64,000 nucleotides of DNA. Source: JAJXZJ01 sp050012855. GTDB lineage: Bacteria; Verrucomicrobiota; Verrucomicrobiia; Limisphaerales; J093. The notes beneath the pieces were generated by a model. The model had not been told where the DNA came from. It worked only from the letters and a program-made list of their open reading frames with translations, and did no database searches. The first letter of the stretch is position 1, and every line of letters begins with the position of its first letter. This document shows, piece after piece, positions 18,265 through 25,717 of this stretch. The position numbers and the translations under genes are program-made. The stretch covers positions 62,001-126,000 of the forward strand of contig JBEKGJ010000004.1 of the NCBI GenBank assembly GCA_050012855.1, written 5' to 3'.

Positions 18265-18294
18265 TAGTTTGCATCACAAACCAGTTTGTGTCAA
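18265..18294 (-). promoter_or_regulatory. Promoter with palindromic operator in its spacer
   Basis: On the minus strand TTGACA (18289-18294) is followed after 17 bp by CAAACT as a weak -10 box. The spacer holds the perfect inverted repeat CACAAAC-CA-GTTTGTG (18275-18290), and the half-site AGTTTG recurs at the -10 box. A repressor bound there would block polymerase; the winged-helix protein encoded second in the operon is the obvious candidate. Confidence 0.55.
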
Positions 18295-18305
18295 TAGATT
18301 ATTTT

Positions 18306-18420
18306 CGACTTGGTTTCCGGCGACGGACGCGGGGCGGCCCCCGGAGCGGAAGCGCCGGCGGACCCGCACCGTTCATCATTCGCACTTCGTCATTCGCACT
18401 TCGCTTCGAGGATTGTCTTT
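18306..18420. repeat. Heptad-type repeat block
   Basis: The run ATTCGCA CTTCGTC ATTCGCA CTTCGCT (about 18379-18406) is 7-base periodic and is the complement-strand form of the GAATGGC/GAGTTTC heptads elsewhere. It lies in the divergent gap of 319 bp between the membrane-protein operon and the MBL gene; I see nothing else there. Confidence 0.6.
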
Positions 18421-18583
18421 TGCCCACGGCGGGACTATCCCTGTCGTGGCTTGTCCAAGCCAATGTGTGGAACCGGGTCTGACCGCATCGAAGTCCGCGC
18501 GGCGCCCGCGGCGTCGGTTGCCGCGGTCGTTTCGTGAGCTCACGCCCACGAACGCCTTCAATCCGCGGACCTTTTTCCGCGAG

Positions 18584-19402
18584 ATGGTCTGGAAGGCGTT
18601 GCTGACGCGGCGGCGGGGGCAGCACAAACAACCGGTGTTCCCGTCGCTCTGCCACGGCCAGGTGAGCCTGACGTGGATCGGCCACGCCTCGTTCCTGCTG
18701 CAGTTCCCGGCGCTGAACCTGCTGATTGATCCCAACTTTGCCAACTGGCTGTTCCTGCTCAAACGTCAGCGGCGCGCCGGGTTCAAAATCCGCGATCTGC
18801 CGCACGCCGAATTCGTGCTGCTCACCCACGCCCACTTCGATCATTTCCACAAGCCGACGCTGCGCCGGCTGCCGCGTCCGCGCATCGCCATCGTGCCCTG
18901 GGGGGTGGGCGACCTCGCGCAGGGACAGGGGTTCGACCGGATCATCGAACTGGAATGGTGGGAGACGTTCACGCGCGGCGACCTGAAGATCACGCTGGTG
19001 CCGGCCAAGCACTGGGGCGCCCGGGTGCTGGGCGACCGGCATCGCGGCTACGGCGGGTTTATCGTCGAACACCAGGGCCGGCGGGTGTACCACGCCGGCG
19101 ACAGCGCCTACTTCGACGGGTTCAAGGAGATCGGTCGCCGCTGTCCGCCCGAAATCGCGCTCCTGCCCATCGGCGCCTACCATCCCGCCTCGTTTCGCAA
19201 CGTCCACATGGGACCCGAGGAGGCGATCAAGGTGTTCCGCGACATCCGCGCCCGCTGGCTGGTCCCGATGCACTACGGCACCTTCCGGCTGTCGTTCGAG
19301 GACATGGACGAGCCGCCGCGCTGGCTCGAGGACCTGGCCGTGCGTCACGGACTGATGCAGCACCTGCGCATCCTCGAGGAAGGCGTGCCCAGCGTGTTTT
19401 GA
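18584..19402 (+). CDS. Metallo-beta-lactamase-fold hydrolase, NAPE-PLD/UlaG-like
   Basis: 272 residues from the ATG chosen here. TWIGHASFLL...LLIDPNF starts the fold and the zinc motif is THAHFDHFH. Further metal-binding or core motifs are PAKHWGAR, YHAGDSAYFDGF and VPMHYGTFRL. This pattern fits NAPE-PLD- and UlaG-like hydrolases acting on phosphodiester or lactone substrates; the substrate cannot be told. The frame is open upstream to 18257 but crosses a heptad repeat, so a start before about 18440 is unlikely. A non-ATG start between 18446 and 18584 is possible, because PTNAFNPRTFFRE just before the ATG looks protein-like. Confidence 0.82.
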   Translation: MVWKALLTRRRGQHKQPVFPSLCHGQVSLTWIGHASFLLQFPALNLLIDPNFANWLFLLKRQRRAGFKIRDLPHAEFVLLTHAHFDHFHKPTLRRLPRPRIAIVPWGVGDLAQGQGFDRIIELEWWETFTRGDLKITLVPAKHWGARVLGDRHRGYGGFIVEHQGRRVYHAGDSAYFDGFKEIGRRCPPEIALLPIGAYHPASFRNVHMGPEEAIKVFRDIRARWLVPMHYGTFRLSFEDMDEPPRWLEDLAVRHGLMQHLRILEEGVPSVF

Positions 19403-19449
19403 GGCAACGCAGACTTCCCGGCCGGCTCCGTTCCCGCTAACCTGGCCGC

Positions 19450-20154
19450 GTGGTCAAACTGGTCCTGTTCGACATTGATGGCACGCTGGTCCGCACCGGC
19501 GGCGCCGGGGTGTTCGCCTTCGCCCGGGCGGGCGAACTGGCCTTCGGGGTTCGCGACGGCACCCGCGGCATGAACTTCGCCGGACGGACGGACACCTCGC
19601 TGGTTCGCGAGTTTTTCGGCCGGCATGGCCTCGCCCCGACCCCGGCCCATTTCCAGCAGTTTTTCGAGCGCTACGTTTTTCTCCTCGACCACTATCTCGA
19701 CGAGCACCCGGGCCGGGTCTGCCCCGGGGTGCCGGCCTGGCTGGCGACGCTGGCACGGCTGGATCCGCCTCCGTTGATCGGTCTGCAAACCGGCAACCTC
19801 CGGCTCGGCGCCGAGATCAAGCTGCGCCACTTCGGTCTCTGGGACGCCTTTGTCACCGGCGCCTTCGGCGATGACCATGAGGACCGCAACCAGCTCGCGG
19901 TCATAGCCCACCAGCGTGGCAGCCGGCTGCTGGGGACGCCGTTGTGCGGGGGCGAGATCCTGGTGGTGGGCGACACCCCGTTCGACATCGCCTGCGGCCG
20001 GGCCATCGGCGCCCGGGTGCTGGCGGTGGCCACGGGCGGCGCCAGCCTGGCCGAGCTCGAGCGTCACCGGCCGGACTGGGCGGTGGACCAGCTCGAATCC
20101 ATCAGCGTCGGGGCAGTCCTCGACGGTGCGACGAATCGCTCCGCCGTTCAGTGA
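19450..20154 (+). CDS. HAD-superfamily hydrolase, phosphoglycolate phosphatase-like
   Basis: 234 residues starting with GTG. HAD motif I is DIDGT (residues 8-12), followed by an alpha-helical cap (residues ~20-95), motif II in GLQTGN and motif IV in VVGDTPFDIACG. It should dephosphorylate a small phosphate ester such as phosphoglycolate. It lies 47 bp downstream of the MBL gene and could be co-transcribed. Its 3' end overlaps the convergent FmdB gene by 7 bp. Confidence 0.87.
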   Translation: MVKLVLFDIDGTLVRTGGAGVFAFARAGELAFGVRDGTRGMNFAGRTDTSLVREFFGRHGLAPTPAHFQQFFERYVFLLDHYLDEHPGRVCPGVPAWLATLARLDPPPLIGLQTGNLRLGAEIKLRHFGLWDAFVTGAFGDDHEDRNQLAVIAHQRGSRLLGTPLCGGEILVVGDTPFDIACGRAIGARVLAVATGGASLAELERHRPDWAVDQLESISVGAVLDGATNRSAVQ

Positions 20155-20387
20155 CGGTGGCCGCCGCCGGCACAGCAGCCGCCGCAGGCGGAACGGTCCA
20201 TCCCGCACGCCTCGCCCACGCCGCAGGGCGCGTCATCCGCTCCCGAGCTGGCCGCAAACACCGAGAGCTTCTTGCGCAGCTTGGTGGAGCCGCAATGCGG
20301 GCAGGCCGTGCCCTGCCAGCGCGACGACCGCACCAGCATCTCGCTGTCCTTCCCGCAACCCGGGCAATGAAACTCATAAATCGGCAC
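20148..20387 (-). CDS. FmdB-family zinc-ribbon protein with Cys/His-rich tail
   Basis: 79 residues starting with GTG. The zinc ribbon is CPGC (residues 8-11) plus CPHC (29-32), preceded by the family start PIYEFHC. The tail (residues ~55-79) is unusual: seven Cys with Gly and a terminal HRH. Similar short tails occur in this family and suggest a second metal site. Function is unknown; a regulator of amide use was the first proposal for FmdB. It overlaps the HAD gene by 7 bp at the 3' ends and diverges from the YdcF gene. Confidence 0.85.
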   Translation of the reverse strand: MPIYEFHCPGCGKDSEMLVRSSRWQGTACPHCGSTKLRKKLSVFAASSGADDAPCGVGEACGMDRSACGGCCAGGGHRH

Positions 20388-20472
20388 GGGCCGACGATAG
20401 TGGAGAAGGCGGCGCAACACAATTCGTTCGTGCGGGGCGCGCCGGCACCCGCTAGGCTGGGGCCAGAACGAT

Positions 20473-21240
20473 ATGGCGCGACTCCTGAGTTCGTGGACCG
20501 AGCCGCTGGCATTGATCTGGCTCCTGGCGTTGTTGTTGGTGCTCGGGTCGCTCCGGCGACGGCATTGGCGATGCGCGTTCATGGCGGCGCTGTTCGCCGG
20601 GTTGCTGTCGCTGGCCGGCGGTTCCCTCGGGGTTCGCCTGCAGGCCTCGCTGGAACGCCCCTATGCCGGTGTCAACCCGGCGCAGGTTCCGCCGGCGGAC
20701 GCGGTGGTCATGCTGGGCGGCGTGTTGCGGCCTTCACGCAACGACGTGTTCGGATTCGATCTGGAGGATTCGGCGAACCGGGTGACGACGGCGGCCGAAC
20801 TGATCCGGTTGGGCAAGGCGCCGGTGTTGGTGCTGGGCGGCGGGGCGCCCGGGGGTGCCGCGGCGCCGAGCGAGGGCGAACTGGTGGAACGCTGGCTGGG
20901 CGCCTGGGGATTCACCAACCACGCCACCATCCTGCGTTTGGGCGTCTGCAAAAACACACGCGACGAGGGCGAGCACACGGCGGCCTTGTTCAAGGAGCGC
21001 GGCTGGAAACGGGTCATTCTGGTGACTTCGGCGGCCCACATGCGCCGCGGCGAAGGCGTGTTTCGCAAGCTGGGAATGCCGGTGACGTGTGTGGCCGGGG
21101 ACTTTCGCGCCTTGGCCAATCTGGAGATGGGCGGCGGCTTTCAATTCTACCCGAGCACCGCCGGAATGGACGCGCTGGCCAACTACGTCCATGAACAGAT
21201 TGGGTGGTGGGTTTATCGCGTGCGCGGCTGGGTCCAATAG
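20473..21240 (+). CDS. YdcF/ElyC-family membrane protein (DUF218)
   Basis: 255 residues. Two N-terminal membrane segments (LALIWLLALLLVLGSL and AALFAGLLSLAGGSLGV) anchor a DUF218 domain at about residues 75-240: ADAVVMLGGVL, NRVTTAAELIRLGKAPVLVLGGG, EGEHTAALFKERGWKRVILVTSAAHMRR and NYVHEQIGWWVY. Members such as ElyC and SanA act on the envelope, possibly on lipid carriers or peptidoglycan. It is the last ordinary gene before the repeat region. Confidence 0.88.
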   Translation: MARLLSSWTEPLALIWLLALLLVLGSLRRRHWRCAFMAALFAGLLSLAGGSLGVRLQASLERPYAGVNPAQVPPADAVVMLGGVLRPSRNDVFGFDLEDSANRVTTAAELIRLGKAPVLVLGGGAPGGAAAPSEGELVERWLGAWGFTNHATILRLGVCKNTRDEGEHTAALFKERGWKRVILVTSAAHMRRGEGVFRKLGMPVTCVAGDFRALANLEMGGGFQFYPSTAGMDALANYVHEQIGWWVYRVRGWVQ

Positions 21241-21394
21241 CCGGAGTTTCGCGGACCGACCGGCCTCGCCGCCGACCACCGGCGCAAGTTGACGGGACAG
21301 CTCAAAGCTGAAATCGCGATTGCGAGGTCGAAAACCGGGATTCTGGCGTCCAAACCCGCTGAAGCGCCGTCGCAACCGGCAATGTCCACGCAAA

Positions 21395-21528
21395 GCGCCC
21401 CTGGCAAGCTCACCAACCTAGCCCCATCGGGGCGAAATGCGGTAGCCCAGGGCAGAGCGGTCGGTGGCCGTGCGCGAGCGACGCCCTGGGTTCACCGTCC
21501 CATCAACATTCCCAAGCCCTGAAAGGGC
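21395..21528. repeat. Hairpin module next to tandem array
   Basis: GTAGCCCAGGGC (about 21442) and GCCCTGGGTTCACC (about 21483) form an 8-9 bp stem around a 30-odd base loop, flanked by CCCCATCGGGGC and CCCTGAAAGGGC short stems. The layout mirrors the 332-bp units that follow. Confidence 0.6.
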
Positions 21529-22310
21529 GGCAGAAGTTCAACCACGGATAAACGCGGATGCACACGGATGGCGCCGGGCCGCCCGTCCACCCCTTTGACT
21601 AACCCTGCCGCAACACTCGCTCCCGCCGCCGCCGGACGCCCATTACGTCGAACCTCTCGCCCGCGAATACTATTTCCTTCACCGGTTTCCTCCCGTTGTC
21701 GCTGGCGCGCATCAGCCAGTCGCGCGCTTCCATCAAATGGATTTCGCCCTCGGATTCTCGGGTCACCCATGCGCCCAAGTCCCGGAGGGACGACCGATGT
21801 GTAGCCCACCGTTTCAACGGTGGGTGACCGGTTCACCCACCCGTCAAGCCCCACCGGGGCGGCAGAAGCTCAACCACGGATAAACGCGGATGCACACGGA
21901 TGGCGCCGGGCCGCCCATCCACCCCTTTGACTAACCCTGCCGCAACACTCGCTCCCGCCGCCGCCGGACGCCCATTACGTCGAACTGCTCGCCCTTGAAG
22001 ACGATTTGCTCCATGGGCTTCCTCCCGTTGTCGCTGGCGCGCATCAGCCAGTCGCGCGCTTCCATCAAATGGACTTCGCCCTCGGATTCTTGGGTCACCA
22101 ATGCCCCAAGTCCCGGAGGGACGACCGAGGTGTAGCCCACCGTTTCAACGGTGGGTGACCGGTTCACCAACCCATCAAAGCCCTACCGGGGCGGCAGAAG
22201 TTCAACCACGGATAAACGCGGATGCACACGGATAGGGCCAAGATACCCATCTACCCCTTTGACTGACCCTGCCGCAACACCCGCTCCCGCCACCGCCGGC
22301 GAGTCGAAAC
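21529..22310. repeat. 332-bp direct tandem repeat, two full copies and a partial third
   Basis: GGCAGAAG starts units at 21529, 21861 and 22193, exactly 332 bp apart. Each unit holds CCACGGATAAACGCGGATGC, a block that is open on the minus strand, GTCCCGGAGGGACGACCG, the hairpin CCCACCGTTTCAACGGTGGG and CCCC/CTACCGGGGC. Units 1 and 2 differ most in a ~50-bp window (about 21652-21700 against 21984-22032). Minus-strand frames in both end with the same FDVMGVRRRRERVLRQG, so the unit may carry a gene fragment. The partial third unit runs to about 22310. Confidence 0.85.
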
Positions 22311-22329
22311 TCATCTCAAACCCGGCAGT

Positions 22330-23510
22330 TTAAACCGCGAAAAACGCCAAAGACGCTAAAGCAGAAAGGGCCGAACTCCGCGAGCACTTCAGTCGTTCGA
22401 TGACTGAGCTTCCGGCACAGACTGTTTCCGTTTCGCGTGTTTCGCGTATTTGGCGGTCCTGGTTCTCCTCGATCACATCACGCAGGAGGATCGGTTTGCC
22501 GCAATCAGGGCGGAACACTTTCCCCTTGCCGCCGGGAGCCAGCGCCCTGGCGATCTTCGCCTAGTCACCAAAAGCCTGCCCGAAGGCATCGCACTTCCTT
22601 TCCCCACAGAAATGGCGCCTCAGCCGCGCCACGTTTTGCGCGTGCTGCATGAGGTGATCATGCACGTAACACAAGAACAGCACCCGGGAGTTTCCGTCCA
22701 CGTCCGGTTCAAAATAGACCTCCCAAACAGGAATGGGGAGCACACCCGCCCCGGGTGTGGCTGGACGCGCCCTCGCGTCCAGCGCTTTGGCGCGCGGTAT
22801 TTCACAGAAACGTCGGGGAAGTTCGCTGCGCCCGATGTCTTCCGCGAGGGCGCGGAAAACGGCACGCGAGGCGCGCGCGCTCCCCCTGCCGCGTCAGCGT
22901 GAATCCCAATTTCGTTCCGGTCTGCGTCTTGAAATCCGCCGCCGACTTCCAGAGGTCCAGTCCCGCCAGGGACGATCGAGAATAGCCCAGCGATTCATCG
23001 CTGGGACAACGGTGCACAAGTCCATCCAAGCCCCATCGGGGCGAAAGAGATCATTGAGCAACTCGGCGATCATCTCTTCCGTCCCTGGCGGGACTCGTTC
23101 CCCCGTCACCTGGAACCCCAGCGTTGAAACGCTGGGCTATGGTCCTTCGTCCGGTCGGGCTGATGAAGGTCTCCAGCAGCGTGCGCAACACCACCGCCTC
23201 GTCCTCGCGTGGCAGCCGTTTGAAATCCTGGTAATCCAAATCTCCGGCCAGCAATTCGTCCTCGCGGATGCAACCCAACTCCTGCAGATGCTTCCGCACC
23301 CTCCGAACCACGGCGGCGGCGTAGCCACTGAGCAGCTCCCGCCGCAGCAAGATGAAGCCGCCAAAGTCCTGGCGCTGGATCATGCCGCCCCGGCCAGCAG
23401 CGTCAGCACCGCCCGCAGTTCCTGGTCGGCGAACCGCTTGAATTCGCCGGACTGGAGCCGCGTTCCGAACTGCTCACTGGCCAGAAGGCGAACAGACGAA
23501 CTTGCTTCTT
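22330..23510 (-). pseudogene. Degenerate C-terminal part of a large NTPase-type (STAND-like) protein
   Basis: Pieces of one protein lie in order on the minus strand but in different frames. EQFGTRLQSGEFKRFADQELRAVLTLLAGA is followed by a frameshift near 23385, then MIQRQDFGGFILLRRELLSG and REDEAVVLRTLLETFI. A gap filled with hairpin DNA comes next, then WKSAADFKTQTGTKLG, VWEVYFEPDVDGNSRVLFL, YVHDHLMQHAQNVARLR, a stop, and VFRPDCGKPILLRDVIEEN. From memory this order matches the C-terminal half of large multi-domain P-loop NTPases of Planctomycetes and Verrucomicrobia; I cannot verify that here. It has no intact frame and its upstream end meets the winged-helix gene. Confidence 0.6.
22962..23152. 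repeat. Hairpin repeat replacing the middle of the pseudogene
   Basis: Two perfect hairpins, CCCAGCGATTCATCGCTGGG (22986-23005) and CCCAGCGTTGAAACGCTGGG (23117-23136), are arranged tail to tail. GTCCCGCCAGGGAC and its counterpart GTCCCTGGCGGGAC lie between or beside them, with CCCCATCGGGGC in the middle. The element looks like a REP/BIME-type pair and separates two parts of the broken gene. Confidence 0.65.
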
Positions 23511-24336
23511 AATCTGCTTTGTCCTGCGATTCTCCAGCGGCGATCTTGACTTCAAGTGAACCCGGCATCCCTTTGAATGACTCGATCCACTGCTTCAGAC
23601 GCGAAGCATGCTCTGGGGTTAATTCTTCAAAGCTGCTAACGTGAAAGTGAATCACCAGCGAGACTTCGCCGCTCTTTGGGGCTTCAACTCTCATCGGCCC
23701 CTTGTCCGCAATTACGCCCGGGGACGTCGGCGACGCAACAGTGGGAGCTACCGACGGTGTTTCCTCCTGAACTTCGTCGAGGTTGCCCCGTGTCAGTGCA
23801 CCGTTCTCAGCCTCCTCCACGAGTCCGGTATAAACCACAAAATCGATGAGAAAATCGAGCGCACTGGAATCCCCCTCGCTTGCACCACACTTGATTGCCA
23901 ACGACTTCTTGAATTCAGATCTGTTCAGGCTAGGACGAAGCGTCATGTTCTGGATGGCTACTTGGCCATACCAGCACCGGCTGACGATTTTACGCAGGTG
24001 TGCCTTAGCGCCGGCCTCGTCCCATGCGGACTCGCGCGCGAACCGGACCGCTCCTTCGGTTGGCAAATAGTAGCCGTATTTCGGAGAGGTTAGAATCTCC
24101 GAATCCTCAAGGAATCGATTGTTGGCGCTGACTCTTGTCGGAGGAATGTTTGCCGCACTGGCGACATCTTTGTAGTTTACCTGAGTTTCGCCTCCATTGG
24201 AAGCGACCGCATATCCTTTGATGATCTTCACCAGCACTTCAGCGTTCGCCTGAGGCAATGAGCGCTCGGCAGTCAATCTGGGAACCCGTATTTTTGCAGT
24301 TTCCTGTGACGCGATTTCGGATTGTTCTTCACTCAT
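23509..24336 (-). CDS. Winged-helix protein, partner of the P-loop ATPase
   Basis: 275 residues, family not recognised. Residues ~27-100 look like a winged helix (ANAEVLVKIIKGYAV ... YKDVASAANIPPTRVSANNRFLED), and residues ~105-175 like a second helical or winged segment ending DFLIDFVVYTGLVEEAENG. A Pro/Thr/Ser-rich linker (about 180-220) leads to a short C-terminal domain, VSLVIHFHVSSFEELTPEHASRLKQWIESF. Its start overlaps the ATPase stop by 8 bp (ATGAGTGA), so the two are translationally coupled. Base composition is clearly lower in GC than in the housekeeping genes. A sensor or adaptor for the ATPase is a fair guess. Confidence 0.75.
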   Translation of the reverse strand: MSEEQSEIASQETAKIRVPRLTAERSLPQANAEVLVKIIKGYAVASNGGETQVNYKDVASAANIPPTRVSANNRFLEDSEILTSPKYGYYLPTEGAVRFARESAWDEAGAKAHLRKIVSRCWYGQVAIQNMTLRPSLNRSEFKKSLAIKCGASEGDSSALDFLIDFVVYTGLVEEAENGALTRGNLDEVQEETPSVAPTVASPTSPGVIADKGPMRVEAPKSGEVSLVIHFHVSSFEELTPEHASRLKQWIESFKGMPGSLEVKIAAGESQDKAD

Positions 24337-25708
24337 GATCTTCTCCTATTTCCAAAGCTAAAGCATACAAATATGGGATTTCAAAGCGGTCTGATTGGTT
24401 GACCGACTTCTTGTCCTTGATAGCGACGGCTCCGACTCTAACCAAATCGGCGATGACAAGTCCTGCATCAAGCCGGTCCTCCTTTCCCAACGCCTTACTC
24501 AATTCTGATCGGCTGAAACAGCGTGATGGGCTGCCTTTTAACTCGGCGTACGTGCGCTTGAAATTCTCGAAGACGTGCAGAAAGTCGGTGACCTTGTTTG
24601 CGGCAGTCTGCCGAATGGCCTCATGAATAGCCTGACCAGAAATGAGCTTGCCGTCCGAAGGAGGGTTTATGGCCTGCAGGTCATAATTCTGCTGTGTCCT
24701 TTGTGCGCTGATGCAGAAATTTATCAAGTCGCGCGGTAACACATCGCCGTTCCCGTCTTTAAGCAGTTCGTAAAGTTCATAAAAACTATTCAGCCTCTGT
24801 CTCCTCTGCCAGTCAAACACCTCATTGACCCACTCTATACTGACCGGGAAGGTCACTGGCCCAGTGTGCGATGGATGAAGAGGCAAAAGTCGGTGAGCCA
24901 ACAAGATGGCAAGATCTTCCCGCGACCACTGCAACTCCAGTTTTAGCGCGCTGAAATGATCCTTGTTGACGTATGTGAGCGAATGGTAGATGTCGCTTCG
25001 GAAGAACAGTTTGAAGCTGATGTGCCTCAAACGAACCAACTCGGCGACGGCCCGCATCAGGTTGCTGAGCAAATCCTCCACTTCGTCGTGTCCATTCCCA
25101 TTGACTGAAACTTCGTCGAGACTGTCCAAACACACCCAAATGTCCGCGCCGATAGTCTGTAGCCAATCGTTTGCCGAGTAGATCACGTAGTCGATCTCGG
25201 TCACAGCCAACGGAGTTGTCAGCGGAAATTCGGTCTTGAGGTAATCGCCGAGGCCAACGTTGAACTTCAGCGCGCGCATTGCCTGCCAAACCGTCGGTAT
25301 TTCCCTGTATACCCTCCAGCGGACAAGGAACCGCTTGTAGTTCTTCTGCAAGTCCTCGGGCAAGCTGGCTTCCTCGAGGCAGCGTTTCGCAATTAGACTC
25401 GCCAGGTAGAACCGCCACAATGTGACCCGTGAGGTCATCCCGTGCTCCCTCAGCGTAGCCCAGTGATCGCGAGGCTGAGGTTCGTCGCTGATCCAGAGGT
25501 TCGGCTTGGACAGAATGTTGATTTCCGATTCAAGCTCTCGGAACATCCGGAAGATCGCACTCTTCCCCGCACCCTTTGCACCGAGGATCAGGTACGTCTT
25601 GTCAGAGCAGGCCAGCGCAAAGGAGCTAGAGCGGTAAAAATAGTTCTTGAGCTGCTGCTCCTGTTGAGCCGCACCCAATCCAAAATCGATCTTGTCCAGC
25701 GCACTCAC
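24329..25708 (-). CDS. P-loop ATPase of the Sll1717 type (STAND-like)
   Basis: 459 residues starting with GTG. The N-terminal motif FYRSSSFALACSDKTYLILGAKGAGKSAIF contains Walker A (GAKGAGKS, residues ~44-51). The Walker B motif is WVCLDSLDEV, of the D-x-x-DE form usual in STAND NTPases. A sensor-like arginine follows in KLFFRSDIYHSL. The C-terminal third (from about 370) looks like winged-helix (FSRSELSKALGKEDRLDAGLVIADLVRVGAV). No membrane segment is seen. It heads a two-gene unit with the winged-helix gene and has low GC compared with its surroundings, which suggests transfer. Sll1717-type ATPases have no established role; a defence or regulatory switch is inference. Confidence 0.82.
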   Translation of the reverse strand: MSALDKIDFGLGAAQQEQQLKNYFYRSSSFALACSDKTYLILGAKGAGKSAIFRMFRELESEINILSKPNLWISDEPQPRDHWATLREHGMTSRVTLWRFYLASLIAKRCLEEASLPEDLQKNYKRFLVRWRVYREIPTVWQAMRALKFNVGLGDYLKTEFPLTTPLAVTEIDYVIYSANDWLQTIGADIWVCLDSLDEVSVNGNGHDEVEDLLSNLMRAVAELVRLRHISFKLFFRSDIYHSLTYVNKDHFSALKLELQWSREDLAILLAHRLLPLHPSHTGPVTFPVSIEWVNEVFDWQRRQRLNSFYELYELLKDGNGDVLPRDLINFCISAQRTQQNYDLQAINPPSDGKLISGQAIHEAIRQTAANKVTDFLHVFENFKRTYAELKGSPSRCFSRSELSKALGKEDRLDAGLVIADLVRVGAVAIKDKKSVNQSDRFEIPYLYALALEIGEDHE

Positions 25709-25717
25709 AGGAGCACT

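Noticed and set aside
21931..22170. 79-codon minus-strand ORF as a free-standing gene
   Set aside because: It lies wholly inside a 332-bp repeat unit and begins in the hairpin. I keep it only as a possible gene fragment.
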